Below, in pieces: positions 1-8,227 of a DNA stretch of 64,000 nt. The notes under the pieces are model-generated. The model saw only the letters and a program-made list of their open reading frames with translations. It made no database searches and had not been told where the DNA came from. Within the stretch, counting starts at the first letter, position 1, and every line of letters begins with the position of its first letter. Position numbers and translations under genes: made by a program. Source of the stretch: Flexivirga meconopsidis (GTDB lineage Bacteria; Actinomycetota; Actinomycetes; Actinomycetales; Dermatophilaceae); assembly GCF_026162425.1 (NCBI RefSeq), contig NZ_JAOBQJ010000004.1, positions 1 through 64,000 on the forward strand, given 5' to 3'.

Positions 1-54
1 AGGTCGCGTCCCTGCCGGCTCCTCGTTGCTGTTGTTCACGTCCTGCAGTGTCAT
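1..54 (-). CDS. 5' end of a gene leaving the window
   Basis: An ATG at 52-54 read leftwards opens a frame (MTLQDVNNSNEEPAGTRP) that runs off the window edge. A GGAG sits nine bases upstream of it. Eighteen hydrophilic residues are too few to identify. It would lie just downstream of the integrase fragment and on the same strand. Confidence 0.3.
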   Translation of the reverse strand, partial: MTLQDVNNSNEEPAGTRP

Positions 55-92
55 GCGTTACTACTCCGGTCCCGCCCCAACCATGGGGCGTG

Positions 93-623
93 TCACGGAC
101 CAGAAACACCGAAATTGCGATAGTCCCCCTGAAGGGGAGTCACGATGGGAACCTCACGCTTCGCCACCCGGACACGAACGATGCTTCGACGGCGACCATC
201 ACGGCGCGCGATATGTTCCAGGAACGGCAGGTACCCGCGCTGACGAGTCCGGGTGTTCTCGTAGAGGCCGTCCGCGACCGTGACGCCGTCGTGGGCGTGA
301 AACCGGTAGAAACTCAGCACTGACCGCACCCGCAGCGCGACGGTCGATTCGCCCACCGGGGCACGGCCGCGCCCTTGGCGGACCTCTTGAGCGAAGGAAC
401 CGACATCGGCCACGCCAACGGTCTCCCAGCTCTGTGCACGGTCTTCGAGGAACGTCCACCACAACGCCAGGCCACGCGCATACGCCTTGATCGTGTTCGG
501 TGAACACCCTGTCGCGCGCAGGAACTCCAGATATCGCTCAACAGGCCTCACCAAGTAATGATCAGAACCGACCACCGTCCACGTCGTGCTGTCCCCAGTC
601 AATATCCTCTGGCTTGTCGCCAC
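93..623 (-). pseudogene. Tyrosine recombinase fragment (core-binding domain only)
   Basis: The GTG at 623 follows a GGGAG five bases upstream and gives a 176-residue product. Residues about 20-125 look like the SAM-like N-terminal core-binding domain of phage-type integrases (motif VERYLEFLRATGCSPNTIKAY, then a helix ending in VRSVLSFYRFH). After the basic linker, where the catalytic domain should begin, the frame ends at 93. No R...HxxR...Y catalytic residues are present here or in the 92 bases that remain. The open frame extends upstream to 761, but the part before 623 is not integrase-like. I infer a truncated, inactive remnant. It may mark an old insertion boundary of the element. Confidence 0.6.
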
Positions 624-715
624 GGTGTCTCCCGATCTCAGGCGGCGCTGACACACTCGATGCCAGATAACTCGCCGCTCACAACCCTCGACCCGACCAC
701 AGAGCCCTGTCGCGT

Positions 716-991
716 ATGTCACCGACGCGACGCGACAAGTACAGACAACGGATGATGGCATTTGCAGCCTGGACCCAGGATCTGCGGATCCAGGTCGTCG
801 ACGACCAGGAGCTTGAGGAACCGGTCACGTGGTCGAGCGTTCGGGGCGAGTACGTGCCCCTCGCCGATTGCCGGCAACTGGGGGAGCGATGGACGCCGGA
901 CTTGCTGCGCGTGACGCGGCAGTATCGAGTGCTGTCCGGCCCGCGAGGCGACTGCCCACTGCCGGACCAGTTGCCGCCGCGGACGACGTAA
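716..991 (+). CDS. Hypothetical protein, 91 aa
   Basis: An ATG frame of mixed composition (helical N-terminus rich in Arg, then a Trp- and Glu-containing middle), not recognised. No clear ribosome binding site is visible. It lies upstream of and divergent to the integrase fragment. It could be a spurious frame; low confidence. Confidence 0.28.
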   Translation: MSPTRRDKYRQRMMAFAAWTQDLRIQVVDDQELEEPVTWSSVRGEYVPLADCRQLGERWTPDLLRVTRQYRVLSGPRGDCPLPDQLPPRTT

Positions 992-1137
992 GCGTGAGCG
1001 TCCTCAGGTCCAGTTGACGAGAACCATCGGAGGGAAGCCCATCGCGATGGTGTCCTTAGGGTCGCGGCAGCCATGATCGCCTGAGCCGTTGTCCTGATCG
1101 GACCGGGTAACCCCAGATGGGGGAGCTCGAGAGTGGA

Positions 1138-1437
1138 TCAGTCCGAGACGCAGTCCTCCTCGCGAAGCTCTCCCGGTGTCCTGGCGTCAGAGAACGCGCG
1201 GCTGGCCAGACCGCGTGCGATGTTCGCAGCGCCGTACCCCGGCGCGGGGTCCAGACGGATGCTGAAGCGCACCATGCTGTCGATCAGCTGCACGTCTTCG
1301 TAGAGCCTGCCGGAGCCGGTCATGCGCCGCAGATCCCGTGCCGTGGTGACGAGATGCTCCAGTTCCTCGCTACTGGGCACCGCCCCAGCAACGTCGGGTG
1401 CGAAGGAATAGGTCAGCCTCACGGCGCAGGAGCTCAT
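1138..1437 (-). CDS. Hypothetical protein, 99 aa
   Basis: The likely start is the internal ATG at 1437; residues before it are Arg/Pro-rich and look like antisense. From there the protein has ordinary globular composition: a predicted beta segment (AVRLTYSF), then a helix with paired acidic residues and an MVRFSIRLDPAPGYG stretch. I do not recognise a family. The ribosome binding site is weak. It is divergent from the conjugation operon. Confidence 0.4.
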   Translation of the reverse strand: MSSCAVRLTYSFAPDVAGAVPSSEELEHLVTTARDLRRMTGSGRLYEDVQLIDSMVRFSIRLDPAPGYGAANIARGLASRAFSDARTPGELREEDCVSD

Positions 1438-1847
1438 GCCGTGGATTGTGTCGCGACGACCTGACACCGGGTCGCGAGCGGTGCAGGCGCGCCTGGCGGG
1501 CGCCTTGTTTGACGACCGCCAGTAATCCCGGGACGGCACCCAATGTCATCGGATTCCTTCCGTGCGCTCCGCCGGATGAAGGGGTAGATCCCCGCCGCGG
1601 GATCGCTGGCGAAGGGTGCGGGGTCGGGCGACAGCGCCCGCCGGTGCGCGTCCAACCTCTGGCGCAACCCCTGTCCGGAAAGAAGTTCTGAGAAGAGGGG
1701 GAACGCGGTGTTTGTGCAGGTCAACGTGCTGTAGCGGGCAACGTTCCTCCGGCGTTCCCCCTCGCTCGGCCCTCTTGGAGGCACGTAACCGGATACGTCC
1801 GCTGGGGACCTTCTGTCTGTCCGATTCGACAGACAGGAACTCAGGCG
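1438..1847. promoter_or_regulatory. Control region upstream of the conjugation operon
   Basis: About 400 bases without a convincing gene. A perfect 12-bp inverted repeat is present: GAGGGGGAACGC at 1695-1706 and GCGTTCCCCCTC at 1752-1763, 45 bases apart. A related half element, CGTTCCTCC, lies at 1742-1750. The repeat lies 85-150 bases before the first gene and is a candidate operator pair for a looping or dimeric regulator. Confidence 0.4.
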
Positions 1848-2648
1848 ATGAGCGTTGAAGACTGCCTCGGTCTCTCCTCGAACAGCGAGCTGCTGGCGCA
1901 GGCAGACCAGGCGTGGCCGACATGGTGCGAACAACATCCCAGGCTGAGTGCCGCCACCGACACCACGACCATGCGGTCCTGGCTGCGGCAGCACACGACC
2001 GAAGAGTGTGACCAGCTACTCCTGTGCCTGGCGGAACTGGCCGCCACCGACGGCGGCAACGACGTCGCGGCGGCCGCCGCCCTCGCCTGGGCGCTGATGC
2101 CTGGGGTGTGCTCACTGGCGAACAGGCTGGGCACGCTCGCCCCGGAGATCGATCAAGTCGTCGCCGGACAGCTGTGGCTGGAAGTGCGCACCTTCCCGTG
2201 GCGCCGGCTGACCAAGGTCTCCGCCAACATCCTGCTGAACACCCGCGCCGGGGTACTTCGCGAATGCGGCGCCCACTCCCAGCTCGAACGGAGCGACCCG
2301 ACATGGTCGCGCACCAGCCCGGTCGACCCGTCCCATTGGTTCTGGATGGAGGGACCGGCCGAGCCGAACGACGCGGCCGCCGAGGAACTCCTCCAACTTT
2401 TGGAGTGGGCATGCGACCACGACGTCATCACCCCCGCTGACCGGTCGCTGCTGCTGTGCCTGGTCGAGGCGGCCGACCGCACTGCGATCAACCGCACCGG
2501 CCGCAGCGGCGCCGGGCTGATGGCCAACGGCCTGAACCAAGAGGTTGCCACCCAGCTGGGGATCTCGGTGCGGACACTGCGCCGCCGCACCCGCCGCAGC
2601 ATCGACGCCCTGACCGATGCATGCGGACACGGGAAGGCGACGGCATGA
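1848..2648 (+). CDS. HTH regulator, sigma region 4-like C-terminus
   Basis: This 266-residue protein opens the conjugation operon. The N-terminal 170 residues are helical and unassigned. Residues about 225-255 form a helix-turn-helix typical of sigma region 4 and LuxR-type proteins (QEVATQLGISVRTLRRRTRR). A small sigma-like or activator protein at the head of a transfer operon suggests control of the genes that follow, but this is inference. The stop overlaps the next start (ATGA), so translation is coupled. The start chosen is the first ATG after the control region and gives a normal N-terminus. Confidence 0.7.
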   Translation: MSVEDCLGLSSNSELLAQADQAWPTWCEQHPRLSAATDTTTMRSWLRQHTTEECDQLLLCLAELAATDGGNDVAAAAALAWALMPGVCSLANRLGTLAPEIDQVVAGQLWLEVRTFPWRRLTKVSANILLNTRAGVLRECGAHSQLERSDPTWSRTSPVDPSHWFWMEGPAEPNDAAAEELLQLLEWACDHDVITPADRSLLLCLVEAADRTAINRTGRSGAGLMANGLNQEVATQLGISVRTLRRRTRRSIDALTDACGHGKATA

Positions 2649-2944
2649 GTGACCGCCAGCACCACCATCGGCACCTTAGGTCGGTCGAGGTGATCACAGT
2701 GACCGAGACGACGGAAACCCCGGCAGAAGAACCCCAGCACGAGGCTGGACGCAGCACCGCAGACATCGCGGCCTTGTTCGATGTGGCCGGCCGCGAAGAA
2801 GAAGCCATCCGCCAGCTCGACGGCTGCATGGCACGCCTGCACGAGGTGCAGCACGCCAAGGCCGCGCTCAAGACCCTGTCGGCGCCGGAACTGCGGGCGG
2901 CACTGGAGTTTCGCCGGGCAGCCCTCGGTGGTGAGCCCGCATGA
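2645..2944 (+). CDS. Small operon protein, 99 aa
   Basis: It begins at the ATG that overlaps the preceding stop and ends overlapping the next start. The product has a His-rich N-terminus, an acidic Thr/Glu stretch, and a charged amphipathic C-terminal helix (residues 40-95) that could form a coiled coil. No known family recognised. Its place between the regulator and the P-loop gene, with four-base overlaps on both sides, supports a real cotranslated gene. Confidence 0.6.
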   Translation: MSDRQHHHRHLRSVEVITVTETTETPAEEPQHEAGRSTADIAALFDVAGREEEAIRQLDGCMARLHEVQHAKAALKTLSAPELRAALEFRRAALGGEPA

Positions 2945-3789
2945 CACAGGTACTCACCGAACGGCCCGCCGTCTCCGTCGACGAGCTCAAACGCGCATGG
3001 TCGGCGGTGCAGGCCGGAGAATTCCGGGCTAACACCACACGGCCCGCACCGCAGCCCGCCGGCGACCCGCAGCGGGCCCGCACGACCAGCCCGTGGCAGC
3101 CCGACCCCACCGAGGTCGTCCTGCCGGTCCTCGGGTGCGGAGGATCCTCCGGGGCCACCACGCTGGCCGTCGCGATCGCCACCGCCGCCGGGGCCGGCTC
3201 CCGGGTCGTGGAGTGCGCGTCAGTCACCTCCTCCGGTCTGGCTGCCGCCAGCACCGCGGAACTGGGCGCGTACGAAAGCGCCTGGTGTCGCGGTAGCCGT
3301 GACCATGTGCTGCTCGAACGGGTCATCGACGTCCTGACGACCGCCGAAGAGATCCCGCACCCGTCGACCCCCGACCGGCCCGTGACGCTCACCGTGCTGG
3401 ACATCGGGTGGGAGCTCGGCCAGGTCCTGACCACTCCGGGCTGGATCGGCGACTTCGTCCGTGATGCCAAGCACGTGGTGTTGACCACCACCGCCACTGT
3501 GCCCGGCATACGCCGCCTCGAGGGGGCACTCGACCTGCTCGGCAACGACCACTCGTGCGCCGCGGTCCTCGGACCGCGGCGCAAGAAGTGGCCCAAGAGC
3601 GTCGAGCACACGGCCGGGCGCGTGACCCGTGACCTGGAACGGCAGGGGCTGCTGTTCGAGATCCCCGAAGAGGCCGCCTTGGCGGTCGACGGGCTCACCG
3701 GGGGCCCGCTTCCCAAGCCGCTGCTGTCGGCAGCTGACCAACTCGCCCAGCGCCTGCTGGACGACTCCACGAAAGGAACACCGCAATGA
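2941..3789 (+). CDS. MinD/ParA-like P-loop protein of the transfer operon
   Basis: 282 residues. After a disordered Pro/Arg-rich N-terminus, residues 62-78 read VLPVLGCGGSSGATTLA, a deviant P-loop in which the usual lysine is missing or replaced (GGSSGATT instead of GKGGVGKT). The rest has the alternating strand/helix pattern of the SIMIBI fold (VVECASV, LTVLDIGWELG, HVVLTTTATVPGIRRL). Actinobacterial transfer regions often carry such a protein. Given the altered loop it may bind rather than hydrolyse nucleotide. I infer a role in assembling or locating the secretion machine at the membrane. Confidence 0.65.
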   Translation: MTQVLTERPAVSVDELKRAWSAVQAGEFRANTTRPAPQPAGDPQRARTTSPWQPDPTEVVLPVLGCGGSSGATTLAVAIATAAGAGSRVVECASVTSSGLAAASTAELGAYESAWCRGSRDHVLLERVIDVLTTAEEIPHPSTPDRPVTLTVLDIGWELGQVLTTPGWIGDFVRDAKHVVLTTTATVPGIRRLEGALDLLGNDHSCAAVLGPRRKKWPKSVEHTAGRVTRDLERQGLLFEIPEEAALAVDGLTGGPLPKPLLSAADQLAQRLLDDSTKGTPQ

Positions 3790-4085
3790 TGAGTCAGACG
3801 AGTGTGCGCGCGGTCGCTCTGGCGGCCAAGGTCTGCCCGAAGGCGCCGAAAGGCGCCAGTACGGCGATGAACGACATCACCGGCTACGTGATGTGGGGCG
3901 TCATCGCTCTCATGGGCTTGGGGATGCTCGTCGGCGTCGGCGGCATCGTCGCCGGTCGCGTCTTCTCGATGCCGCACGCGAGCAAGATGTCGATCATCGG
4001 CATCTGTGTCGTGTTCGGCGCGGCGATCGCCTACCTGGTGCTGCCCGGAATGCTGAACGCGGTCATCGGTAAGGGCTGCGTGTGA
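3786..4085 (+). CDS. VirB2/TrbC-like small membrane protein
   Basis: 99 residues, overlapping the previous stop by four bases. Two hydrophobic helices are visible, about residues 34-58 (YVMWGVIALMGLGMLVGVGG) and 68-90, joined by a short basic loop. A signal-like N-terminus precedes them. Size, two-helix layout and position fit the VirB2/TrbC pilin-like subunits of type IV secretion. In Gram-positive systems this protein probably forms part of the membrane channel and not a pilus. The assignment is by layout; sequence identity to VirB2 is not evident to me. Confidence 0.55.
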   Translation: MMSQTSVRAVALAAKVCPKAPKGASTAMNDITGYVMWGVIALMGLGMLVGVGGIVAGRVFSMPHASKMSIIGICVVFGAAIAYLVLPGMLNAVIGKGCV

Positions 4086-4086
4086 C

Positions 4087-4920
4087 ATGAGTGCACAGCT
4101 CGATGGAACCGTTGGCTGGGACCGTCGTCGCCTGGTGTTCGTGCTCGGGGTCGTTGTCGCAGCCGGGGTTGCTCTGATCCTCGGTCTGGGATTTGCGATC
4201 TACTTCGCGATCTCCACCGCGATGTCGGGCGGGCAAGGCGACTCCGGGTCGGCCGGGAAACAGTCGCATACCAGCACGCACGCCACCGGCAAGGCTCACC
4301 GCGACGCGATCGCGGCCGAGCCGATGCTGACGGTCGACGAGGACGCAGCGCAACCAGCGCCGCCGGCCGCCGTGGCAGCAAAGACGGTCAACATCCCGCA
4401 GAGCGCCATACAGGGGCCGGCGGGAGTGCCATCGGGGTTTCCGCACTCTCCGGAGGGTGCGGTCGGCCAGTTGGCCGCCATTGAGCAAGTCGTACTGCAA
4501 AGCATGAGCATCCCGCAGGTCGACAGCATCCACGCCAGTTGGGCGATGCCCGGTGCGCCGAGCGTCGCCAAATGGCCACTGACACAGGACGTTCAAACGT
4601 TCCTCGGCGACGCTCAAATGGGCGGCACTCTCGACCCCACGAGCACGGTGGTGGTCACTCCTGTCGGTGCCCAAGTCAAGGGCAGCGACGGGCCGGACTG
4701 GGTCTTGGCGTGTGTGCTGGTGAAGGTGCACGCCACCATCACTCAGGACGCCCAGATGGGGTACGGCTACTGCGAACGCATGCAGTGGCATAACGGCCGC
4801 TGGATGATCGCACCCGGCGCCACGCCTTACCCGGCACCGTCGACCTGGCCAGGTAGTGATGTCAGCAACAAGGCTGGCTGGAAGACCTGGTCTGGCGCAG
4901 ACGAGGGGTCCGACCAGTGA
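4087..4920 (+). CDS. Bitopic VirB8/TcpC-like transfer protein
   Basis: 277 residues with one strong membrane helix at about 16-43, then a Ser/Thr/Ala-rich linker and an extracytoplasmic domain from about 130. The C-terminal half (LACVLVKVHATITQDAQMGYGYCERMQWHNGRWMI, residues about 208-245, given in part) ends in a beta pattern with Trp that resembles NTF2-like folds of VirB8/TcpC. It is translated from an ATG one base after the preceding stop. I infer a scaffold subunit of the type IV secretion channel. No enzymatic motif is seen. Confidence 0.5.
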   Translation: MSAQLDGTVGWDRRRLVFVLGVVVAAGVALILGLGFAIYFAISTAMSGGQGDSGSAGKQSHTSTHATGKAHRDAIAAEPMLTVDEDAAQPAPPAAVAAKTVNIPQSAIQGPAGVPSGFPHSPEGAVGQLAAIEQVVLQSMSIPQVDSIHASWAMPGAPSVAKWPLTQDVQTFLGDAQMGGTLDPTSTVVVTPVGAQVKGSDGPDWVLACVLVKVHATITQDAQMGYGYCERMQWHNGRWMIAPGATPYPAPSTWPGSDVSNKAGWKTWSGADEGSDQ

Positions 4921-6560
4921 TCCCCGCAATCGGCTGGCCCCATGTCCCCAACCCGTTCAGCTGGCTCGCCGGAGAAGCCGGCAAGGTCGTGACGGGCGGC
5001 TGGACGATGGCGATGCTCGGCCTCTGGAACGCCGGACTGTGGATGCTGCGGCTTGTCCTGAACATCATGGACGCGTTCCTGACCCCCGACCTGAGTGAGA
5101 ACGGAGCCGGATCGCAGGTCTATCAGTACACATTCTGGATCGCCGGATCACTGGTTGTGCTGATGCTGATGATCCAGCTCGGTGTGGCCGCGATCCGTCG
5201 CGATGGCAAGAGCATCGCCACCGCCCTCATGGGAACCGGCCAGTTTTCGCTCGTATGGTCCTGCTGGGTCGGCGGCGCCGTCATGGTGCTCGCTGCGGCT
5301 GGCGGGCTGGAACGCGCCTTGATGTCAGCACTGCTGAAGGTCAGCTCGTGGTCCGACTGGAGCCCCTTTCAGGACATCAGCACCAAGAGCATCACTGACG
5401 GCACGGTCGCCACCGTCCTTGGCGGTATGGGCTGCCTACTCTGGCTGGCCGCGATCGGGCACCTGCTGGTGATGCTGACCCGCGCCGGCGCGCTGCTCGT
5501 CCTGTCGACGACCACGCCGATCTCGGCGGCCGGACTGGTCTCTGACGTCGGGCGGCCATGGTTCTGGAAGTCGTTGCGGTGGTTCATCGCCGCTGCCTTC
5601 TCGCCCGTCATCATGGTGCTTGTCCTGGGCCTTGGGGTGCAGTTGACCACCGGCGTAGCTACCGGGTTTACCGACTCCACCCAGAAAGCGATCGGCACCG
5701 CCGTGCCCGGGGTGGTCTTGATCCTCATCTCCGCGTTTTGCCCGCTCGCTCTCTTCAAGCTGCTCGCGTTCGTCGACCCGGGCACCACCTCGGGAGCCGC
5801 GCTCCGCGCCGGCCTCGACGCCCAGGGCGGACTGCAAGGTCTCCTCAGCGGCGGCGGGGGAGCCGAGGATGCGGGGTCCAGTGCTGCGTCGAGCTCGGAC
5901 GAGAACGGCACCTCCCAGGGAGAAGCATCCGGCGAAGACGCGACCTCGTCCCGCTTCAACAAGGCCGAGGGCGGCATGCTCCAGTCCGCGGGCGGCATGC
6001 TCGGCAGTGTCGGTGGAGCCATCGGCGGAGCAGCGTCCAAGGGCCTTGGCGCGATGCAGACCGTCGGCACCCGGGGCGCCGCGATCGGCGCCGATCTGAC
6101 GAACCAAATGGGTGTCGGGCACAACAACTACTACCCGGACTTCAGTGGCGGGAAGCAGCAAAAGGGCAGCGGCAACAGCAACGGCGGCAAGGACGAGAAC
6201 CCGGACCGTCACAAGGACGGCGACGGCGGCGGCGACAACGGGCAGGGTGCGGGTCCCAACGACCCCTCGAGTTCGACCCAGAACGACCCGACCACCGGGC
6301 AAGGCGCCGACGGCGAACAGGGCCCGACCAACCCCGGGCAGGCCACGCAGGGACCCGAGATGCCGACACCACCCATGCCACCCAATACGTCCCCGGCGGG
6401 CGGCGAAGGCGGCGGCCAACAAGGCGGCCAAGGCGGCGGGTCGAAGGGCGGCGGCCAAGGCGGCGGTGGTCCGAAGGGCGGCGCGCCTGGCGGATCCGGC
6501 GGCGCCGGCGGTGGAGCAGCAGGAGGCGGCGCCAGCGAAGCGGCCGTCGTTGCGGTGTGA
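4917..6560 (+). CDS. VirB6/TrbL-like polytopic membrane protein
   Basis: 547 residues from a GTG overlapping the preceding stop. Six or seven hydrophobic segments occupy residues about 30-290. From about 300 to the end the protein is a long low-complexity tail of Gly, Ser, Gln and Asn, with GGG-rich runs. This two-part design is typical of VirB6/TrbL proteins in Gram-positive conjugation systems, which form the inner channel. The tail is probably extracellular or disordered. Its neighbours are other secretion subunits. Confidence 0.7.
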   Translation: MIPAIGWPHVPNPFSWLAGEAGKVVTGGWTMAMLGLWNAGLWMLRLVLNIMDAFLTPDLSENGAGSQVYQYTFWIAGSLVVLMLMIQLGVAAIRRDGKSIATALMGTGQFSLVWSCWVGGAVMVLAAAGGLERALMSALLKVSSWSDWSPFQDISTKSITDGTVATVLGGMGCLLWLAAIGHLLVMLTRAGALLVLSTTTPISAAGLVSDVGRPWFWKSLRWFIAAAFSPVIMVLVLGLGVQLTTGVATGFTDSTQKAIGTAVPGVVLILISAFCPLALFKLLAFVDPGTTSGAALRAGLDAQGGLQGLLSGGGGAEDAGSSAASSSDENGTSQGEASGEDATSSRFNKAEGGMLQSAGGMLGSVGGAIGGAASKGLGAMQTVGTRGAAIGADLTNQMGVGHNNYYPDFSGGKQQKGSGNSNGGKDENPDRHKDGDGGGDNGQGAGPNDPSSSTQNDPTTGQGADGEQGPTNPGQATQGPEMPTPPMPPNTSPAGGEGGGQQGGQGGGSKGGGQGGGGPKGGAPGGSGGAGGGAAGGGASEAAVVAV

Positions 6561-6581
6561 GCGAAGAAGGAGCGAACTGAA

Positions 6582-8087
6582 ATGGCATCGATCTACAACG
6601 ACTACTCACGCGATCGGATCGGCTGGTTCTTCGGGCTGTCCGGATGGCAGGCCGGGACTCTCGCCGTCGCGGTGCTGCCACCGTGCTGGGCCCTGTCCAA
6701 GGGCGCGTGGGCCTCGCTCGGCCTGTTCACGCTGCTGTGGGTGGTGCTGTTCGTCGTCACCGTGACGCCGGTGCGCGGCCGCTCGGCAGTCGGATGGTTC
6801 GGGGCGCTGACGCGGTCGGCGGTCGGCGGGCTCTTGGGCTGGACACGGTTCCGGAGCAAGGCGGTCACCGGAGAGATCGACAACCTCGACGACGCCGACT
6901 TGCCCGGAGTCATCCAGGCCGTGCAGATCCACGACGGCCCGCCTTCGGGTCCATCGCTGGCTCGGATCGCCGTGATCCAGGACCACGCCACCAAGACATG
7001 GGCAGTCACCGCTTCGGTCGTGCATCCCGGGATCGGCCTGAAAGAGGCGGCCGCACGGCTCCAGCAGGGGACGGGGCTCAGTGACCTGCTGGACACCGCG
7101 ATGCGGACCGAACTCGTCGAAGAGATCATCTTCCTCATTCGCACGGTGCCCGACGATGGTGCCGAGCGAGACCTGTACGTCGAACGGCACCGCCGCAACG
7201 GGCCAACGTTGGCGCGACAGGTCAATGACGAGCTCCAGGCCGGCCTGTCCGCAGCGGGCGTGCGCACCGAGGCGTTCTGCACCATCGTCGTCGCGGAGTC
7301 GCGGCTGAAGGGTGAAGCCAAGGAGACCGGCGGCGGGCTGGACGGGCGATGCCGCGTCCTGTACAGCCTGATGGCCGAAATCGAGGCCCAGCTGCGCGGC
7401 GGCATGGCGATGACCAACGTGGCCTGGCTGACATCCCCGGAACTGGCGCTGGCATGCCGCACCGGGTTCGCCCCGGGTGATCGGGCAAGCGTCGTCGACG
7501 CCCTGGCAGCTCGAGAACGCAACACCGACGTGAACACCGACGTCCCCTGGGCGATGGCGGGGCCCTCTGGCGCCGACGCCGCGATGCGGCACTACAGCCA
7601 CGACGCGTGGAACTCCGTGTCGAGCACCATCAAGCTGCCGACCAAGGGCGCCGTGATGGGAGCCCTAGCGCCGGTGTTGACGCCCGGCGAACCAGGGGAG
7701 CGGCGCAGCTTCATGGTCTGCTACCCGATCGTGCGGCAGGCCAAGGCAGATCGGCAACAAGGAAACTCCGAGTGGAAGGCCGACGTTGCCGACGCGCTGC
7801 GGAGCAAAGCCAAGGTGAAAGCGCGCGCCCGACAGCGCAACGAAGCTGCCAAGGTTCGCGGCTTGGACACCAAACTCGCCCGCGGCAACGCGCTGATCCG
7901 CCCGTACGCCGTGTGCACCGTGACGGCACCCAAGACCGCACGGATCAGCGAGTACGGGCGTCGGCTGGACGCCTCGGTCCGCCGAGCAGGGTTCGCCCCG
8001 CTGCGTCTCGACGTCGCCCAGGACGCGGCCTTCGCCGCCTCGACCGTCCCGCTCGGCATCAGCCTCTCCCGGCAGGGGGACGCATGA
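6582..8087 (+). CDS. SCO6880-type transfer protein
   Basis: 501 residues. Two membrane helices near the N-terminus (about residues 28-62) recall PrgI/VirB3-type subunits. The remaining 400 residues are soluble and resemble the N-terminal, non-ATPase part of VirB4 proteins (helical, with LKEAAARLQQGTGLSDLLD and a late beta-rich part). It sits directly before the VirB4-like ATPase, as in other actinobacterial elements, where this family (named after SCO6880) is constant. I infer that it supplies the VirB3 plus VirB4-N functions while the ATPase domain is encoded separately. Confidence 0.72.
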   Translation: MASIYNDYSRDRIGWFFGLSGWQAGTLAVAVLPPCWALSKGAWASLGLFTLLWVVLFVVTVTPVRGRSAVGWFGALTRSAVGGLLGWTRFRSKAVTGEIDNLDDADLPGVIQAVQIHDGPPSGPSLARIAVIQDHATKTWAVTASVVHPGIGLKEAAARLQQGTGLSDLLDTAMRTELVEEIIFLIRTVPDDGAERDLYVERHRRNGPTLARQVNDELQAGLSAAGVRTEAFCTIVVAESRLKGEAKETGGGLDGRCRVLYSLMAEIEAQLRGGMAMTNVAWLTSPELALACRTGFAPGDRASVVDALAARERNTDVNTDVPWAMAGPSGADAAMRHYSHDAWNSVSSTIKLPTKGAVMGALAPVLTPGEPGERRSFMVCYPIVRQAKADRQQGNSEWKADVADALRSKAKVKARARQRNEAAKVRGLDTKLARGNALIRPYAVCTVTAPKTARISEYGRRLDASVRRAGFAPLRLDVAQDAAFAASTVPLGISLSRQGDA

Positions 8088-8227
8088 GGCCTGCACCGAA
8101 CACGCGCAGCGGCCCGACTCGACGACACGAGCTGCACGATCAACGCCGCTGCGGCCGAATCAAACACGGCAAGGGAGCAACCCTCAAAACCGTTCTCGCG
8201 CAATCGATTCAGGAGCAGAAGCGATGA
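8084..8227 (+). CDS. Very small coupled protein, 47 aa
   Basis: ATG at 8084 overlaps the stop of the SCO6880-type gene, and its own TGA at 8225-8227 overlaps the ATG of the VirB4-like gene at 8224. The peptide is basic (about 12 Arg/Lys) and unrecognised. The double ATGA overlap fills what would otherwise be the only gap in this part of the operon. Translation could simply serve to carry ribosomes to the ATPase start. Confidence 0.45.
   Translation: MRPAPNTRSGPTRRHELHDQRRCGRIKHGKGATLKTVLAQSIQEQKR

Noticed and set aside
5436-6458. Several 250-340 codon frames opposite the VirB6-like tail
   Set aside because: Low-complexity Arg/Ala products mirroring the Gly-rich tail of the real gene.
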